Position numbers and translations under genes: made by a program | Assembly (NCBI GenBank): GCA_039805165.1 | Contig: JBDLUS010000191.1 | Location: forward strand, 6,794-70,793 | Source: CAIZGX01 sp039805165 | GTDB lineage: Bacteria > Bacteroidota > Bacteroidia > Flavobacteriales_D > Sanyastnellaceae | Length of the DNA stretch: 64,000 bases | Direction of reading: 5' to 3' | The notes under the pieces: model-generated | Seen by the model: only the letters and a program-made list of their open reading frames with translations | Told to the model about the DNA's origin: nothing | Databases searched by the model: none | Shown: positions 42,744 through 51,993 of the stretch, piece after piece | Layout: the number at the start of each line of letters is the position of its first letter | Numbering within the stretch: the stretch's first letter is position 1

Positions 42744-43910
42744 ATGGATTTGTCAGTATTTCTCTCACCGAGTATTTTTCACGATAGCTCGAATCGCTTC
42801 TTTGCGAACAACACCCTAGGTGCTCAAACGCGTTTTTATTTCGATGATGAAAACGATTTGAATGAGAGGCAAATAGCAATTGTTGGTGTCTGTGAAGATC
42901 GAAATTCTGAGGACAATTCGGGGGCGGCCAATGCCCCGGATGATGTTCGAAGAGAGCTCTATAAATTGTTGTCTTGTGACGATTATTCAAAAATTGTTGA
43001 TTTAGGAAATATTCTTCCTGGTGAGACGCCTGAGGACACTTATTACGCTTTGTCTGAAGTCTGCACGGCTTGTATGAAATTGAATATTGTGCCAATTGTC
43101 ATAGGTGGAACACAAGACCTGACTTACGCCACTTACAAGGCTTATGAGGCCATGGAACAAACAGTAAATTTGGTTACCATCGATTCAAAATTAGATTTTG
43201 GATCTAGTCCAGATGACTCGAGCGCTGATGGGTATTTGAATCGAATAATTCTGCATCGCCCGAATTACTTATTTAATTTTTCTAATCTCGGGCATCAGCG
43301 ATATTTAACCGACAAAGCACTTCTTGATTTGACGGCCAAGATGTATTTCGATGCGGTAAGGTTAGGTGAAATTCAGCAGGATATTGCCATTGCAGAGCCA
43401 GTAATACGCAATGCTGATTTACTCAGTTTTGATTTGAGTTCAATCCGATATTCTGAATTTATATCGACGAAAAAGAGTGGTCCCAACGGTTTTTTCGGAC
43501 ATGAGGCCGCCCAATTGTGCAAGTATGCTGGAATGAGCGAAAAATTGACATGTATTGGTTTTTATGAATTCAACCCTTCTTTAGATGACAGCGGTCAGTC
43601 AGCTAAGCTTATGGCTCAATTGATTTGGTGTTTCATTGACGGTTACCATGCACGAAGAGGCGATTATCCAGTTGCATCACTTTCAGAATACGAAAAGTTT
43701 ATTGTGTTGCTAACCGATTCAGGAGATGAGTTGGTGTTCTATAAAAGTCCTCTTACTAATCGTTGGTGGTTGGAAGTAGCTTATCCGGCCGGGGCAGGCG
43801 AGAAGCAAGAGAGGAATCACGTGGTGCCATGCACATATTCGGATTATATTATGGCTTCACAGCAAGAGATGCCAGATCGATGGTGGAGAACTTTCCAAAA
43901 GCTCGTCTAG
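42744..43910 (+). CDS. arginase/formimidoylglutamase-fold protein lacking metal ligands
   Basis: A 388-residue protein with the ureohydrolase fold, usually annotated as formimidoylglutamase (HutG-like) in Bacteroidota. The three metal-binding signatures are degenerate. GGTQD (about 121-125) stands where active enzymes have GG-x-H-[DS]; IDSKLD (146-151) replaces D-x-H-x-D; SFDLSSI (228-234) replaces S-x-D-x-D. A two-manganese centre therefore appears impossible, and I infer a non-enzymatic role. The C-terminus is well ordered (MPDRWWRTFQKLV). ATG 42744 is preferred over 42717. It sits between topA and the porP-gldKLMN group, a conserved position as I recall, which hints at a T9SS-linked or structural function. 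Confidence 0.75.
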   Translation: MDLSVFLSPSIFHDSSNRFFANNTLGAQTRFYFDDENDLNERQIAIVGVCEDRNSEDNSGAANAPDDVRRELYKLLSCDDYSKIVDLGNILPGETPEDTYYALSEVCTACMKLNIVPIVIGGTQDLTYATYKAYEAMEQTVNLVTIDSKLDFGSSPDDSSADGYLNRIILHRPNYLFNFSNLGHQRYLTDKALLDLTAKMYFDAVRLGEIQQDIAIAEPVIRNADLLSFDLSSIRYSEFISTKKSGPNGFFGHEAAQLCKYAGMSEKLTCIGFYEFNPSLDDSGQSAKLMAQLIWCFIDGYHARRGDYPVASLSEYEKFIVLLTDSGDELVFYKSPLTNRWWLEVAYPAGAGEKQERNHVVPCTYSDYIMASQQEMPDRWWRTFQKLV

Positions 43911-44024
43911 CAATCATTTAGGCTTCCAAGAATAAGCGGCTCTCTTTTTTGCCGCTATCGTGTTGAAAATCATAGGTTCTTAGTGGTTTATCTTTTAGTG
44001 AACATTGAATTTCGGTTGTTTTTT

Positions 44025-44054
44025 TTGTTTTTTTAAATAGATTTTCTATTTTAG
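44025..44054 (+). promoter_or_regulatory. promoter candidate for the porP-gld locus
   Basis: TTG (44025-44027) lies 19 bases before TATTTTAG (44047-44054), a 7/8 match to TAnnTTTG. A second overlapping pair (44016-44018 with TAGATTTT at 44038-44045) has similar quality. The rest of the 200-base gap before porP holds only an AGCGGC/GCCGCT hairpin at 43935-43956 after the arginase-fold gene. Confidence 0.35.
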
Positions 44055-44111
44055 CAAACTCTGTTACATCCCACATTGGGGTTTTTCAGTGTTAAACGAA
44101 AGAAACAAACG

Positions 44112-45065
44112 ATGAAAAAACTGTATTTTCTTCTCCTAGCGTTTTCTCTTACAAGTGCTGTAAATGCTCAGCAAGATCCGCAATTTTCAATGTGGATGTT
44201 TGATAAGATTTCTTTCAATCCAGCTGCGGCGGGAATTGATAACATGCATCAAATCCAAGCATTTCATCGTGACCAGTGGGATGGTTTTGACCGTGACCCT
44301 AAAACATATTTATTCAATTACAACGGATACGTTAAGGCTGCCGGAAGAACAGTCGGTCTAGGTTTGTCCGCTATGACTGAAGTTTTAGGTCAGGAGCAAA
44401 ACAAATTTTTAAGACTATCAGGATCCTACCATTTACCAATTGGAAACAATATCCTTTCTGCAGGATTTCAAGTTGGAATGGTTTCAAAGACATTAGGTAC
44501 GAACTGGGTTGCAATTGATCCTACAGATCCAAATATTCCAACAACTGGTCTTTCTCAGGGTGGTTTTGACGCGAATGTTGGTGTAATGTTTTATCAAAAA
44601 GATAAGTTTTACGCAGGGATAAGTGCTACGCATTTACCAGCAACGGATTTAGCTAATTTAGGTTTTGCAACTGCACGTCATTTTTACCTCATGGGAGGAT
44701 ACAACTATGATTTGAATAATGGTTTGGTTGTTCGTTCAAATTTGCTAGTGAAGTCTGATATGAATGCTTCTCCTGCAATTGACGTAAATGCGAATGTTTT
44801 GTGGAACAACTTATTGTGGGGAGGTTTGGCATTCCGTCCGGGAGATGCAATTGCTCCAATGGCAGGTATGCAAATGGCTTTGGCTACCCAGCAACAAGGT
44901 CGTTACACATACACACACGGAATTAAAATGGGATACTCATATGATGTTACGCTTAGTACAATTAAAGACTATAGTGCGGGATCACACGAGTTCTTTGTAA
45001 CATATGAATTTAATCTAGGAAAAACTCCAATTCGCAGAATTTCAGGTGATCCTCGATTGTTGTAA
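44112..45065 (+). CDS. PorP/SprF-family T9SS outer-membrane protein
   Basis: A 317-residue outer-membrane barrel with signal peptide MKKLYFLLLAFSLTSAVNA. The family start is QQDPQFSMWMFDKISFNPAAAGID, and strands such as GLGLSAMTEVLGQEQNKFLRLSGSYHLP follow. PorP is essential for the Porphyromonas T9SS, while SprF-type paralogues support individual large cargos. Being first in the porP-gldKLMN order, as in the porPKLMN locus of Porphyromonas, it is the better candidate for the core PorP. ATG 44112 was chosen because the open frame to 44076 precedes the signal peptide. Confidence 0.9.
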   Translation: MKKLYFLLLAFSLTSAVNAQQDPQFSMWMFDKISFNPAAAGIDNMHQIQAFHRDQWDGFDRDPKTYLFNYNGYVKAAGRTVGLGLSAMTEVLGQEQNKFLRLSGSYHLPIGNNILSAGFQVGMVSKTLGTNWVAIDPTDPNIPTTGLSQGGFDANVGVMFYQKDKFYAGISATHLPATDLANLGFATARHFYLMGGYNYDLNNGLVVRSNLLVKSDMNASPAIDVNANVLWNNLLWGGLAFRPGDAIAPMAGMQMALATQQQGRYTYTHGIKMGYSYDVTLSTIKDYSAGSHEFFVTYEFNLGKTPIRRISGDPRLL

Positions 45066-45143
45066 CAATAAAATGAAACCCAACGCAGTTATATATACGT
45101 TAGACTTAACCCAACATAGTTTAACTCATTAATTTAGGAAGTC

Positions 45144-46535
45144 ATGAAAAAATCAATTTTGTTTTTCGCATTAGTGTCTTCGTTGCTTGTAGGATGTTAT
45201 CCTGGACCAGCTGGAGAACTAGTAGGTGTTTACCCTCGCGAGGAATGGGTTCAAGTGAATCCTTACGGAATGAATTACATTCACTTCGGTTCCTTTACTA
45301 TGGGAAATAACGACCGCGATCTAGCAGGAGGTATGACTGTAAAGGCTAAGACCGTTACAGTTTCAGCCTTTTACATGGATCAGCATGAAATCTCAAACAA
45401 TGAATATCGTCAGTTCGTATACTGGGTTCGTGATTCTCTTATGAGAGATCAGTTAGCTCAAAACGAAATTGAAGGTTTTGGAATCTCTGAACGTGAAGAT
45501 GGTCGCGAAATGGATCGTTTCATCAACAAAGGTTACAAATTAGATTGGGAGACCGAAATTGATATGGAGAACGATGAGATTTTCGATATCGTTTATGATG
45601 AATTCTATCTTCAAGGAGCTGATAAATACTATGATCGTAAAGAAATCGATTCTCGCAAGTTGAAATACCGTTACTGGTGGATCGACTTCGAAGGAGCAGC
45701 TAAGAAAAAAGGAAACCGTGACGAAGAAACGGGAGAGAAAAACTCTTTGGATCAATTGCACTCTATTAAAATCAACTCAGACAGAACGAAGTTCGTAATC
45801 GAAGAGCAGATCAACGTTTATCCTGACACTTTGGTTTGGGCGCATGATTTCACTTATTCAAACAACACACACTTAACTGAAACTTATTTCTGGCATCCAG
45901 CCTATGATGATTATCCTGTTGTAGGAGTTACTTGGGGTCAGTGTCAAGCGTTTTGCGCTTGGAGAACTCAAATCCTTAACGAGTGGAAGCAGCAAAACGG
46001 AGAAACATTTGTTCAACGTTTCCGCCTTCCTTCAGAAGCTGAGTGGGAATATGCTTCACGTGGTGGTCTTTCAAATGAAGAGTACCCATGGGGAGGTCCA
46101 TACACGCGCAATTACTTAGGTTGTCCATTGGCTAACTTTAAGCCTATGCGTGGTGACTATCCAGACGATAACGGTGTTCATACTGTTCCAATTGGATCTT
46201 ATTCTCCAAACGGATGGGGACTATACAACATGGCTGGAAACGTAGCTGAGTGGTGTAACACTGCTTATGATGAAGCTGCATACGAGATCATGCATGATTT
46301 AAACCCTGAATACGATTATCGTGCAAAAGAAGACGATGCTACAACTCAAAAGCGTAAAGTAATTCGTGGTGGATCTTGGAAAGATATTTCTTACTTCATT
46401 CAATGCGGAAGTCGTTCATACGAATTCCAAGATACTGCTAAATCGTACATCGGATTCCGTTGTGTAATGACCTACTTAGGTCGCGGAAAGAGTGGTCCTT
46501 CTGAAGATTGGAACAGCCCATCAGGAAGCGAATAA
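45144..46535 (+). CDS. gldK: T9SS ring lipoprotein GldK (PorK)
   Basis: A 463-residue lipoprotein (lipobox LLVGC, Cys about 18) with a formylglycine-generating-enzyme-like domain: MNYIHFGSFTMGNNDRDLAG, FYMDQHEISNNEYRQF, FRLPSEAEWEYASRGG, YPWGGPY, GWGLYNMAGNVAEWC and VIRGGSWKDISYFIQC. GldK/PorK pairs with GldN/PorN to form the periplasmic ring under the outer membrane. Its enzyme-like fold is structural. It lies 78 bases after porP and 48 bases before gldL. A GGAAG lies shortly before the ATG, weakly SD-like. Confidence 0.96.
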   Translation: MKKSILFFALVSSLLVGCYPGPAGELVGVYPREEWVQVNPYGMNYIHFGSFTMGNNDRDLAGGMTVKAKTVTVSAFYMDQHEISNNEYRQFVYWVRDSLMRDQLAQNEIEGFGISEREDGREMDRFINKGYKLDWETEIDMENDEIFDIVYDEFYLQGADKYYDRKEIDSRKLKYRYWWIDFEGAAKKKGNRDEETGEKNSLDQLHSIKINSDRTKFVIEEQINVYPDTLVWAHDFTYSNNTHLTETYFWHPAYDDYPVVGVTWGQCQAFCAWRTQILNEWKQQNGETFVQRFRLPSEAEWEYASRGGLSNEEYPWGGPYTRNYLGCPLANFKPMRGDYPDDNGVHTVPIGSYSPNGWGLYNMAGNVAEWCNTAYDEAAYEIMHDLNPEYDYRAKEDDATTQKRKVIRGGSWKDISYFIQCGSRSYEFQDTAKSYIGFRCVMTYLGRGKSGPSEDWNSPSGSE

Positions 46536-46583
46536 TTCATAGAAACCAATTAAACCTCATAAATAACTTAAATTTTTAAATCA

Positions 46584-47378
46584 ATGAAACCTGGAAGTAA
46601 AGCTTGGAAGAATTTTATGGCAAAACTGTACGGAATCGGGGCAGCTGTCGTAATTATTGGAGCGATGTTTAAAATTCAGCACTGGCCATTCGCGTCTTTG
46701 CTACTTGTTGTGGGATTGAGTACTGAAGCTGTTATCTTCTTTTTCTCGGCATTTGAACCTTTACATGAAGAACCAGATTGGTCTTTAGTTTATCCTGAAT
46801 TAGCTACTCCAGAAGATGGAGAACACGGTCATGGTTCCTCTAAGAAGCCTGCTGTGAACAAAGGTGTTTCTCAGCAATTGGATGCTCTTTTAAGTGAGGC
46901 GAAAATTGACGGTGATTTGATTTCAAGTCTTGGTGATGGAATGAGAACTTTCAGCACTAACGCTCGTCAAATGGCAGATTCAACTGATGCTGCTATGGCA
47001 AGTTCAAACTATGCGAGTTCATTGCAAGATGCTTCTGTGAAAGTAGCAAAGCTTGCTTCAACTTATGAGGCTGCTTCAGAGCAATTAACAGGACTTGCTG
47101 CTCATTCAGAGCAAGGAGCTAACGCTGGTGAGCACCTTCAAAAGATGTCGCAAAATCTTGCTGCATTAAACGGTATGTACGAATTGCAATTATCAGAATT
47201 AGAGAAGACACGTGTTATGTTCGGCGATATGGGTGCTTTGGTTAAAAACCTTGCAGACTCTGTTGAAGATACTAAGTTGTACAAAGAAAATATTTCTGAG
47301 CTTGCGCATAACTTGAAATCGTTGAACACGATCTATGCGAACATGTTGAATGCAATGGGCTCTGGCCGTCAAGCATAA
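46584..47378 (+). CDS. gldL: T9SS inner-membrane motor protein GldL (PorL)
   Basis: A 264-residue protein with two N-terminal transmembrane helices (about 13-32 and 38-58) containing the conserved VVIIGAMFKIQHWPFASLLL. A long cytoplasmic helical region follows (about 90-264). GldL forms the pentamer around the GldM helices and uses proton motive force to drive the T9SS and gliding motor. The acidic residue in the second helix region (STEAVIFF) corresponds to the proton-path Glu. The position between gldK and gldM is standard. Confidence 0.96.
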   Translation: MKPGSKAWKNFMAKLYGIGAAVVIIGAMFKIQHWPFASLLLVVGLSTEAVIFFFSAFEPLHEEPDWSLVYPELATPEDGEHGHGSSKKPAVNKGVSQQLDALLSEAKIDGDLISSLGDGMRTFSTNARQMADSTDAAMASSNYASSLQDASVKVAKLASTYEAASEQLTGLAAHSEQGANAGEHLQKMSQNLAALNGMYELQLSELEKTRVMFGDMGALVKNLADSVEDTKLYKENISELAHNLKSLNTIYANMLNAMGSGRQA

Positions 47379-47409
47379 GTTCCAAATTAAAATTGTTGTA
47401 ATAATAAAC

Positions 47410-47415
47410 AGGAGG
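47410..47415 (+). promoter_or_regulatory. perfect Shine-Dalgarno sequence before gldM
   Basis: AGGAGG lies 7 bases before the ATG of gldM (47423). Most genes here have no such motif, as usual for Bacteroidota, so this ribosome binding site stands out and supports the chosen start. Confidence 0.7.
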
Positions 47416-47422
47416 AACTAAA

Positions 47423-49135
47423 ATGGCAGGTGGAAAAGAAACCCCACGGCAGAAGATGATCGGGATGATGTATCTCGTTCTTACCGCACTTCTTGCCATG
47501 AATATATCGAAGGACGTTTTGAACGCCTTCATTCAAATCAATCGCGGATTGGTTAAAAACAGCGCTAACTCGGAAGAGCGTGCTGACGCAACTCTAGGAT
47601 TGTTAGACAACTGGAGCGACAAAGAAAAGGCTCGTCCTTTCCAAGATAAAGCTCATGAAATGGTTGACAAGGCAGATGCTTTAGTTAAGTACATCATTGA
47701 AATGAAAGCTCACGTTTTGGCTGCTTCTGCAAAGGGGACTCCTGACGGTTCTGGGTTTGAAGAGTTTATTGAAAATGGACATTTGATCGACATCGGTGAT
47801 GCGAAAAGAGTATCGAAGCCAGATGAAAATCAGAATACCACCGGTATGTTAATCGGCGATGAGCCTGCTTCTCCTAAGAGCGGCCCTTGGTCAGCTTTGG
47901 AATTACGTGAAAAATTAACAGCGTTCTCTAACGAGTGTCAAAACCTTGCGGTTACTGACTTGAAAGGAAATGTTCACACATTAGCAGACAGAGCGCCTGA
48001 GGCGAAATCTTTGATCGCAAACACATTCGCTTTTGAAGATGTGCCTAACCACGAAGAAGGTGAACCGGCTGAGAAGTGGGAAACCGCTCTTTTCTACCAC
48101 ACCCCTCTAGCAGCGGTAATTGCTCACTTAAGTAAAATTGAGTCAGACGTTATCTTGGTTAAAAACACCGTGTTAAACTTCTTGGCTTCATCAATCAACG
48201 CATCTGACTTGAAATTCTCAGACGTAACTGTAGCTGTTGTTCCAAAGCAAAGTTACATTTTGAAAGGTGACTCTTTTGTTGCAGAAATTTATTTGGCTGC
48301 ATACAACAAGGCTAGCAAAACAAAAGTTTACATGGGTGGTGAAGTAGGAGATGGTGCAAAACCAGAAGTATTTGATTATTCAGGAAAAGAAGCGATTATG
48401 TCTGGTTCAGACGGAAAGTGTAAGTTCAAGATTAATGAAAGCGCTTTAGGTTCTCACTCTCACAAAGGGGTAATTGTTTATCAAGATGCCGATGGCTCTG
48501 ATAAAGCAATTCCATTCATCATTCCTCCATTCACTGTAGGTGAGGCAGCTTTGGTAGTTTCTCCAACAGCAATGATGGTGTTCTATGAGCGTGTAGAGAA
48601 TCCAGTTGAAATTTCGGTGCCAGGAGTTGACCCAAGTCAACTTAACGTTAGCATGAGCGGTGGTTCTATCTCACCTAAGGGCGGTGGAAACTACGTTGTT
48701 ATGCCAACAAACGGTTCGAAAGATGCAACCATCAATGTTTCAGCTACTATTAACGGTAAGTCTGTAAGTATGCCTGGTAAGCAATTCAAGATTAAAAAAT
48801 TACCAGATCCAACTCCTTCATTCCAAGGAAAGAATCACATGACTACGACCATTTCTCGTGGAGATGCAACAGCAGCTTCAGCGGTATTTGCAAGTATGGG
48901 TGCTGACTTCGTATTCCAAGGGATTCCAGTTTCGATCAACGGATTCACAATGACTGTTGCTAGCGCAGGTAAGATTACTCCTGAAATGCGCGCAACTGGT
49001 GGTTCATTGACATCAGAAATGAAAACAGCGTTGTCTAAGGTGAAAACCGGAGACAAGATTTATGTAGAAAGAATTGAAGCTTCTGTTGCTGGTGAAAGAC
49101 GTCCTCTTCCATCAATCAGCTTGAAAGTTCAATAA
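47423..49135 (+). CDS. gldM: T9SS motor shaft protein GldM (PorM)
   Basis: A 570-residue protein with one N-terminal transmembrane helix (about 12-32: KMIGMMYLVLTALLAMNIS followed by KDVLNAF). A large periplasmic part of four domains follows: a helical first domain to about 220 and three beta-rich domains to the end. The family features are clear, for example AALTLVVSPTAMMVF-like strand starts and a PGVDPSQLNVSMSGGS segment. GldM dimers carry torque from GldL to the GldK/GldN ring. It follows gldL by 44 bases. Confidence 0.96.
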   Translation: MAGGKETPRQKMIGMMYLVLTALLAMNISKDVLNAFIQINRGLVKNSANSEERADATLGLLDNWSDKEKARPFQDKAHEMVDKADALVKYIIEMKAHVLAASAKGTPDGSGFEEFIENGHLIDIGDAKRVSKPDENQNTTGMLIGDEPASPKSGPWSALELREKLTAFSNECQNLAVTDLKGNVHTLADRAPEAKSLIANTFAFEDVPNHEEGEPAEKWETALFYHTPLAAVIAHLSKIESDVILVKNTVLNFLASSINASDLKFSDVTVAVVPKQSYILKGDSFVAEIYLAAYNKASKTKVYMGGEVGDGAKPEVFDYSGKEAIMSGSDGKCKFKINESALGSHSHKGVIVYQDADGSDKAIPFIIPPFTVGEAALVVSPTAMMVFYERVENPVEISVPGVDPSQLNVSMSGGSISPKGGGNYVVMPTNGSKDATINVSATINGKSVSMPGKQFKIKKLPDPTPSFQGKNHMTTTISRGDATAASAVFASMGADFVFQGIPVSINGFTMTVASAGKITPEMRATGGSLTSEMKTALSKVKTGDKIYVERIEASVAGERRPLPSISLKVQ

Positions 49136-49156
49136 TAACATTTAAAACGTAAGGCT

Positions 49157-50023
49157 ATGAAAAAGCTAATTCCAGTTCTAATTGTTGCAGCATTCATGAT
49201 TGTTGCTAACAGTGCATACGCACAACCTCGCAGAAATGTGTTGGATGGAGCTTATGTGCAAGAAAACAATCCGCAGCGCAGAGTTAAGGAATGGCCTTAT
49301 TTGCGTGAAGCTGATGTGCTTTGGAAGAAGCGCGTTTGGGAAGAAATCGATCTTCGCCAGAAGATGAACTACCCTTTGCTTTACCCTTTGAAAGATTTAA
49401 AGGGTCGCAAGAGCTTGTGGCAAGTAATCATCAAGGGTGTTGAAGATGGAAATCTAACGGCTTACAGCACAGGTCCTGATGGGGCAGACGATGAGTTTAC
49501 TTACAAATTAGAACCAGAGCAAGTAAAGGCGTTATTGAATATTCCGATTACAGTAAAGAACTACATCAACGCAGATGAGTACGTATTGAAAGATACAATG
49601 ATTACTCGTGAAGCGGAAGATATTGTTGGATACCGTTTGAAGGAAGATTGGATTTTCGATAAGCAACGTTCTCAGCGTTATGTGAGAATTATTGGTATTG
49701 CTCCAATGGTTCTACCAAGAAATGCTGAAGGACAATTGCGTGATCCAGACAACCCAGTAGCTGTTCCATTATTTTGGTTATACTACCGCGAGTGTCGTTA
49801 TGTGTTCGCGAATTGGGATAGCTTCAATACTGTGAACGATGCGTTTCGTGGTAGCTACGATGATCTTTTCGAAATGAGAAGATTCTCTGCCCACGTGATT
49901 AAAGAGGAGAATGTTTACGATCGTGAAATTCAACAATACGCTCAAGGACTTGATGCATTGTTAGAGAGTGAACGTGTGAAGAAGGAAATCTTCGAATACG
50001 AGCACGATTTGTGGAACTATTAA
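49157..50023 (+). CDS. gldN: T9SS ring protein GldN (PorN)
   Basis: A 288-residue periplasmic protein with a signal peptide (MKKLIPVLIVAAFMIVANSAYA). The GldN domain shows VKEWPYLREADVLWKKRVWEEIDLRQKMN, then KSLWQVIIKGVEDGNLTAYS and IIGIAPMVLPRNAEG. It binds GldK to form the outer ring of the secretion machine. It is the last gene of the locus, 21 bases after gldM, and is followed by a strong terminator. Confidence 0.96.
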   Translation: MKKLIPVLIVAAFMIVANSAYAQPRRNVLDGAYVQENNPQRRVKEWPYLREADVLWKKRVWEEIDLRQKMNYPLLYPLKDLKGRKSLWQVIIKGVEDGNLTAYSTGPDGADDEFTYKLEPEQVKALLNIPITVKNYINADEYVLKDTMITREAEDIVGYRLKEDWIFDKQRSQRYVRIIGIAPMVLPRNAEGQLRDPDNPVAVPLFWLYYRECRYVFANWDSFNTVNDAFRGSYDDLFEMRRFSAHVIKEENVYDREIQQYAQGLDALLESERVKKEIFEYEHDLWNY

Positions 50024-50042
50024 TTGATATGTTTTGAATCTG

Positions 50043-50076
50043 AACCCCTCGGTTTATCCGAGGGGTTTGTTTTTTT
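50043..50076 (+). terminator. intrinsic terminator of the porP-gldKLMN transcript
   Basis: AACCCCTCGG (50043-50052) and CCGAGGGGTT (50058-50067) form a perfect 10-bp stem with a 5-base loop, followed by a T-run. The ABC-F gene begins only 10 bases later. Confidence 0.9.
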
Positions 50077-50085
50077 TAGGAAGGA

Positions 50086-51993
50086 ATGATAACAGTAGGG
50101 AATTTAAGTGTGCATTTTGGCTCGAGAGAGCTTTTTTCGAAGATTGGATATTTCATAGGTCCGCGCGAAAGAATTGGGTTAGTGGGTAAGAACGGAGCAG
50201 GAAAATCTACCATGCTTAAAATTTTGGCAGGAATTCAGAAGCCAACAGAAGGAACAATTTCATTGGCCCGAGGAACTACTGTCGGATATCTTCCACAAGA
50301 AATGGTGCACTCAGAAGACGCTTCCGTATATGAGGAAGCACAAGGTGCTTTCCGTGAATTACAAGTCATGAAGGCTCGTATGGAAGAGCTTGGTGACCTA
50401 ATAGCGAATCATTCCGATTACACTTCGGACGATTATGCAAATCTCATCGACGAAATAGAAGCCGTTTCACATCGGTTGTCTTTGCTTGATGTCGGAAGTA
50501 CTGACGAGAAAATAGAAAGAGTTTTAAAGGGGTTGGGATTCAGTTCTAAAGATTTGAAGCGCCCTATGCGCGAGTTCAGCGGTGGTTGGAAGATGCGCGT
50601 AGAGTTAGGGAAGTTACTTCTTGAGAATCCGGATTTACTTCTTCTCGATGAACCTACGAATCACTTGGACATCGAAAGTATTGAATGGCTTGAGGAGTTC
50701 TTGGTTGAATACCCAGGTGCGATAGTCTTGATTTCTCACGATAGAACTTTCCTCGATAATGTGACCAAGCGTACCATTGAGATTTCTAAATCGAAGTTGT
50801 ACGATTACAAGTTTTCTTATTCGAAGTACATTGTTCAACGCGAATCAGAGGTAGAGCGTCAAGAAAACGCCGCAAAGAACCAACAGAAATATATTGAGGA
50901 TACCAAGAAGTTAATTGATAAGTTCCGTGCGAAAAAGGACAAGGCCGCATTTGCACAAACCTTGATTCGAAAGCTTGATAAACTGGACAAAATTGAGGTT
51001 GATGATATTGACGGAACCAAGGTGAGAATTGCTTTTCCGCCTTCTCCGCACGCGGGCAAGGTTATATTAGAAGGATTCGATGTTGGGAAATCATATGGCG
51101 ATTTGCATCTATTCTCAAAAGTGAATTTCCAAATCGCTCGCGGTGAAAAAGTAGCATTAATCGGGAAGAATGGAGTTGGTAAAAGTTCCATGCTTCGAAT
51201 GATCATGAATCAAGAGCCTTATGACGGTGAATTGAAGATTGGTTACAGTGTTGAAGTGGGGTATTACGCCCAAAATCAAAGTGATATTTTAGATGGCGAA
51301 AAGACTGTCTTTCAAACGATAGATGACGAAGCTGTTGGAGAAATTCGCAAAAGTGTTCGTGGATTGTTGGGAGCATTCTTGTTCAGTGGCGATGATATAG
51401 ATAAGAAGGTGAAAGTTTTGTCAGGAGGAGAGAAGGCCCGTTTGGCATTTTGTAAATTGCTCCTTCAACCCTACAATTTTTTGGTGCTCGATGAACCTAC
51501 GAATCACTTGGATTTGGCTTCTAAAGAAGTTTTAAAGAATGCCATAGCTAAGTATGATGGAACAGTATTACTCGTTTCACACGACAGGGATTTCTTGGAT
51601 GGATTAACTCAGAAAGTTTTTGAAATACAGGCCGACAGAATGGTCGTATTTCCTGGCGATGTTAAAGAATTCTTGCGAGATAAAAAGGCGACGAGTATCG
51701 CACTTTACGAAAACGAAAAGGTGGTGAAGCAGCAAGAAAAAGCACAGAAGATAGAACCGGTTTTGGAAGCAAAACCAGCTGTGAAAATTGATAAGACCAA
51801 AGAGAAGGAGATTAAAAAAGTTGAAGGCGATATCGAGAGGAAAGAGACTCAAATGGCTGAATTGGAGACTGAGATGGCAAGTATGGATTACAGTAATCTC
51901 GAACTTGTGAATGCACAGAATACCAAATACGAGCAACTGAAAAAGGAGCTCGAAGGACTTATGGAAAAATGGGAAAATCTTGCCGCGGAATAA
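50086..51993 (+). CDS. ABC-F family ATPase (ribosome-associated type)
   Basis: A 635-residue soluble protein with two ABC domains. The first has Walker A GLVGKNGAGKSTMLKIL and signature REFSGGWKMRVELGKLL; the second has ALIGKNGVGKSSMLRMI and VLSGGEKARLAFCKLL. Both share the duplicated LLLDEPTNHLD Walker B. The linker (about 240-310) is lysine-rich and helical, and the C-terminus is a coiled coil (about 560-635). ABC-F proteins act at the ribosomal E site on stalled translation; the Uup/YdiF branch fits this layout. It has no membrane domain. The stop codon abuts the convergent secA stop. Confidence 0.92.
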   Translation: MITVGNLSVHFGSRELFSKIGYFIGPRERIGLVGKNGAGKSTMLKILAGIQKPTEGTISLARGTTVGYLPQEMVHSEDASVYEEAQGAFRELQVMKARMEELGDLIANHSDYTSDDYANLIDEIEAVSHRLSLLDVGSTDEKIERVLKGLGFSSKDLKRPMREFSGGWKMRVELGKLLLENPDLLLLDEPTNHLDIESIEWLEEFLVEYPGAIVLISHDRTFLDNVTKRTIEISKSKLYDYKFSYSKYIVQRESEVERQENAAKNQQKYIEDTKKLIDKFRAKKDKAAFAQTLIRKLDKLDKIEVDDIDGTKVRIAFPPSPHAGKVILEGFDVGKSYGDLHLFSKVNFQIARGEKVALIGKNGVGKSSMLRMIMNQEPYDGELKIGYSVEVGYYAQNQSDILDGEKTVFQTIDDEAVGEIRKSVRGLLGAFLFSGDDIDKKVKVLSGGEKARLAFCKLLLQPYNFLVLDEPTNHLDLASKEVLKNAIAKYDGTVLLVSHDRDFLDGLTQKVFEIQADRMVVFPGDVKEFLRDKKATSIALYENEKVVKQQEKAQKIEPVLEAKPAVKIDKTKEKEIKKVEGDIERKETQMAELETEMASMDYSNLELVNAQNTKYEQLKKELEGLMEKWENLAAE

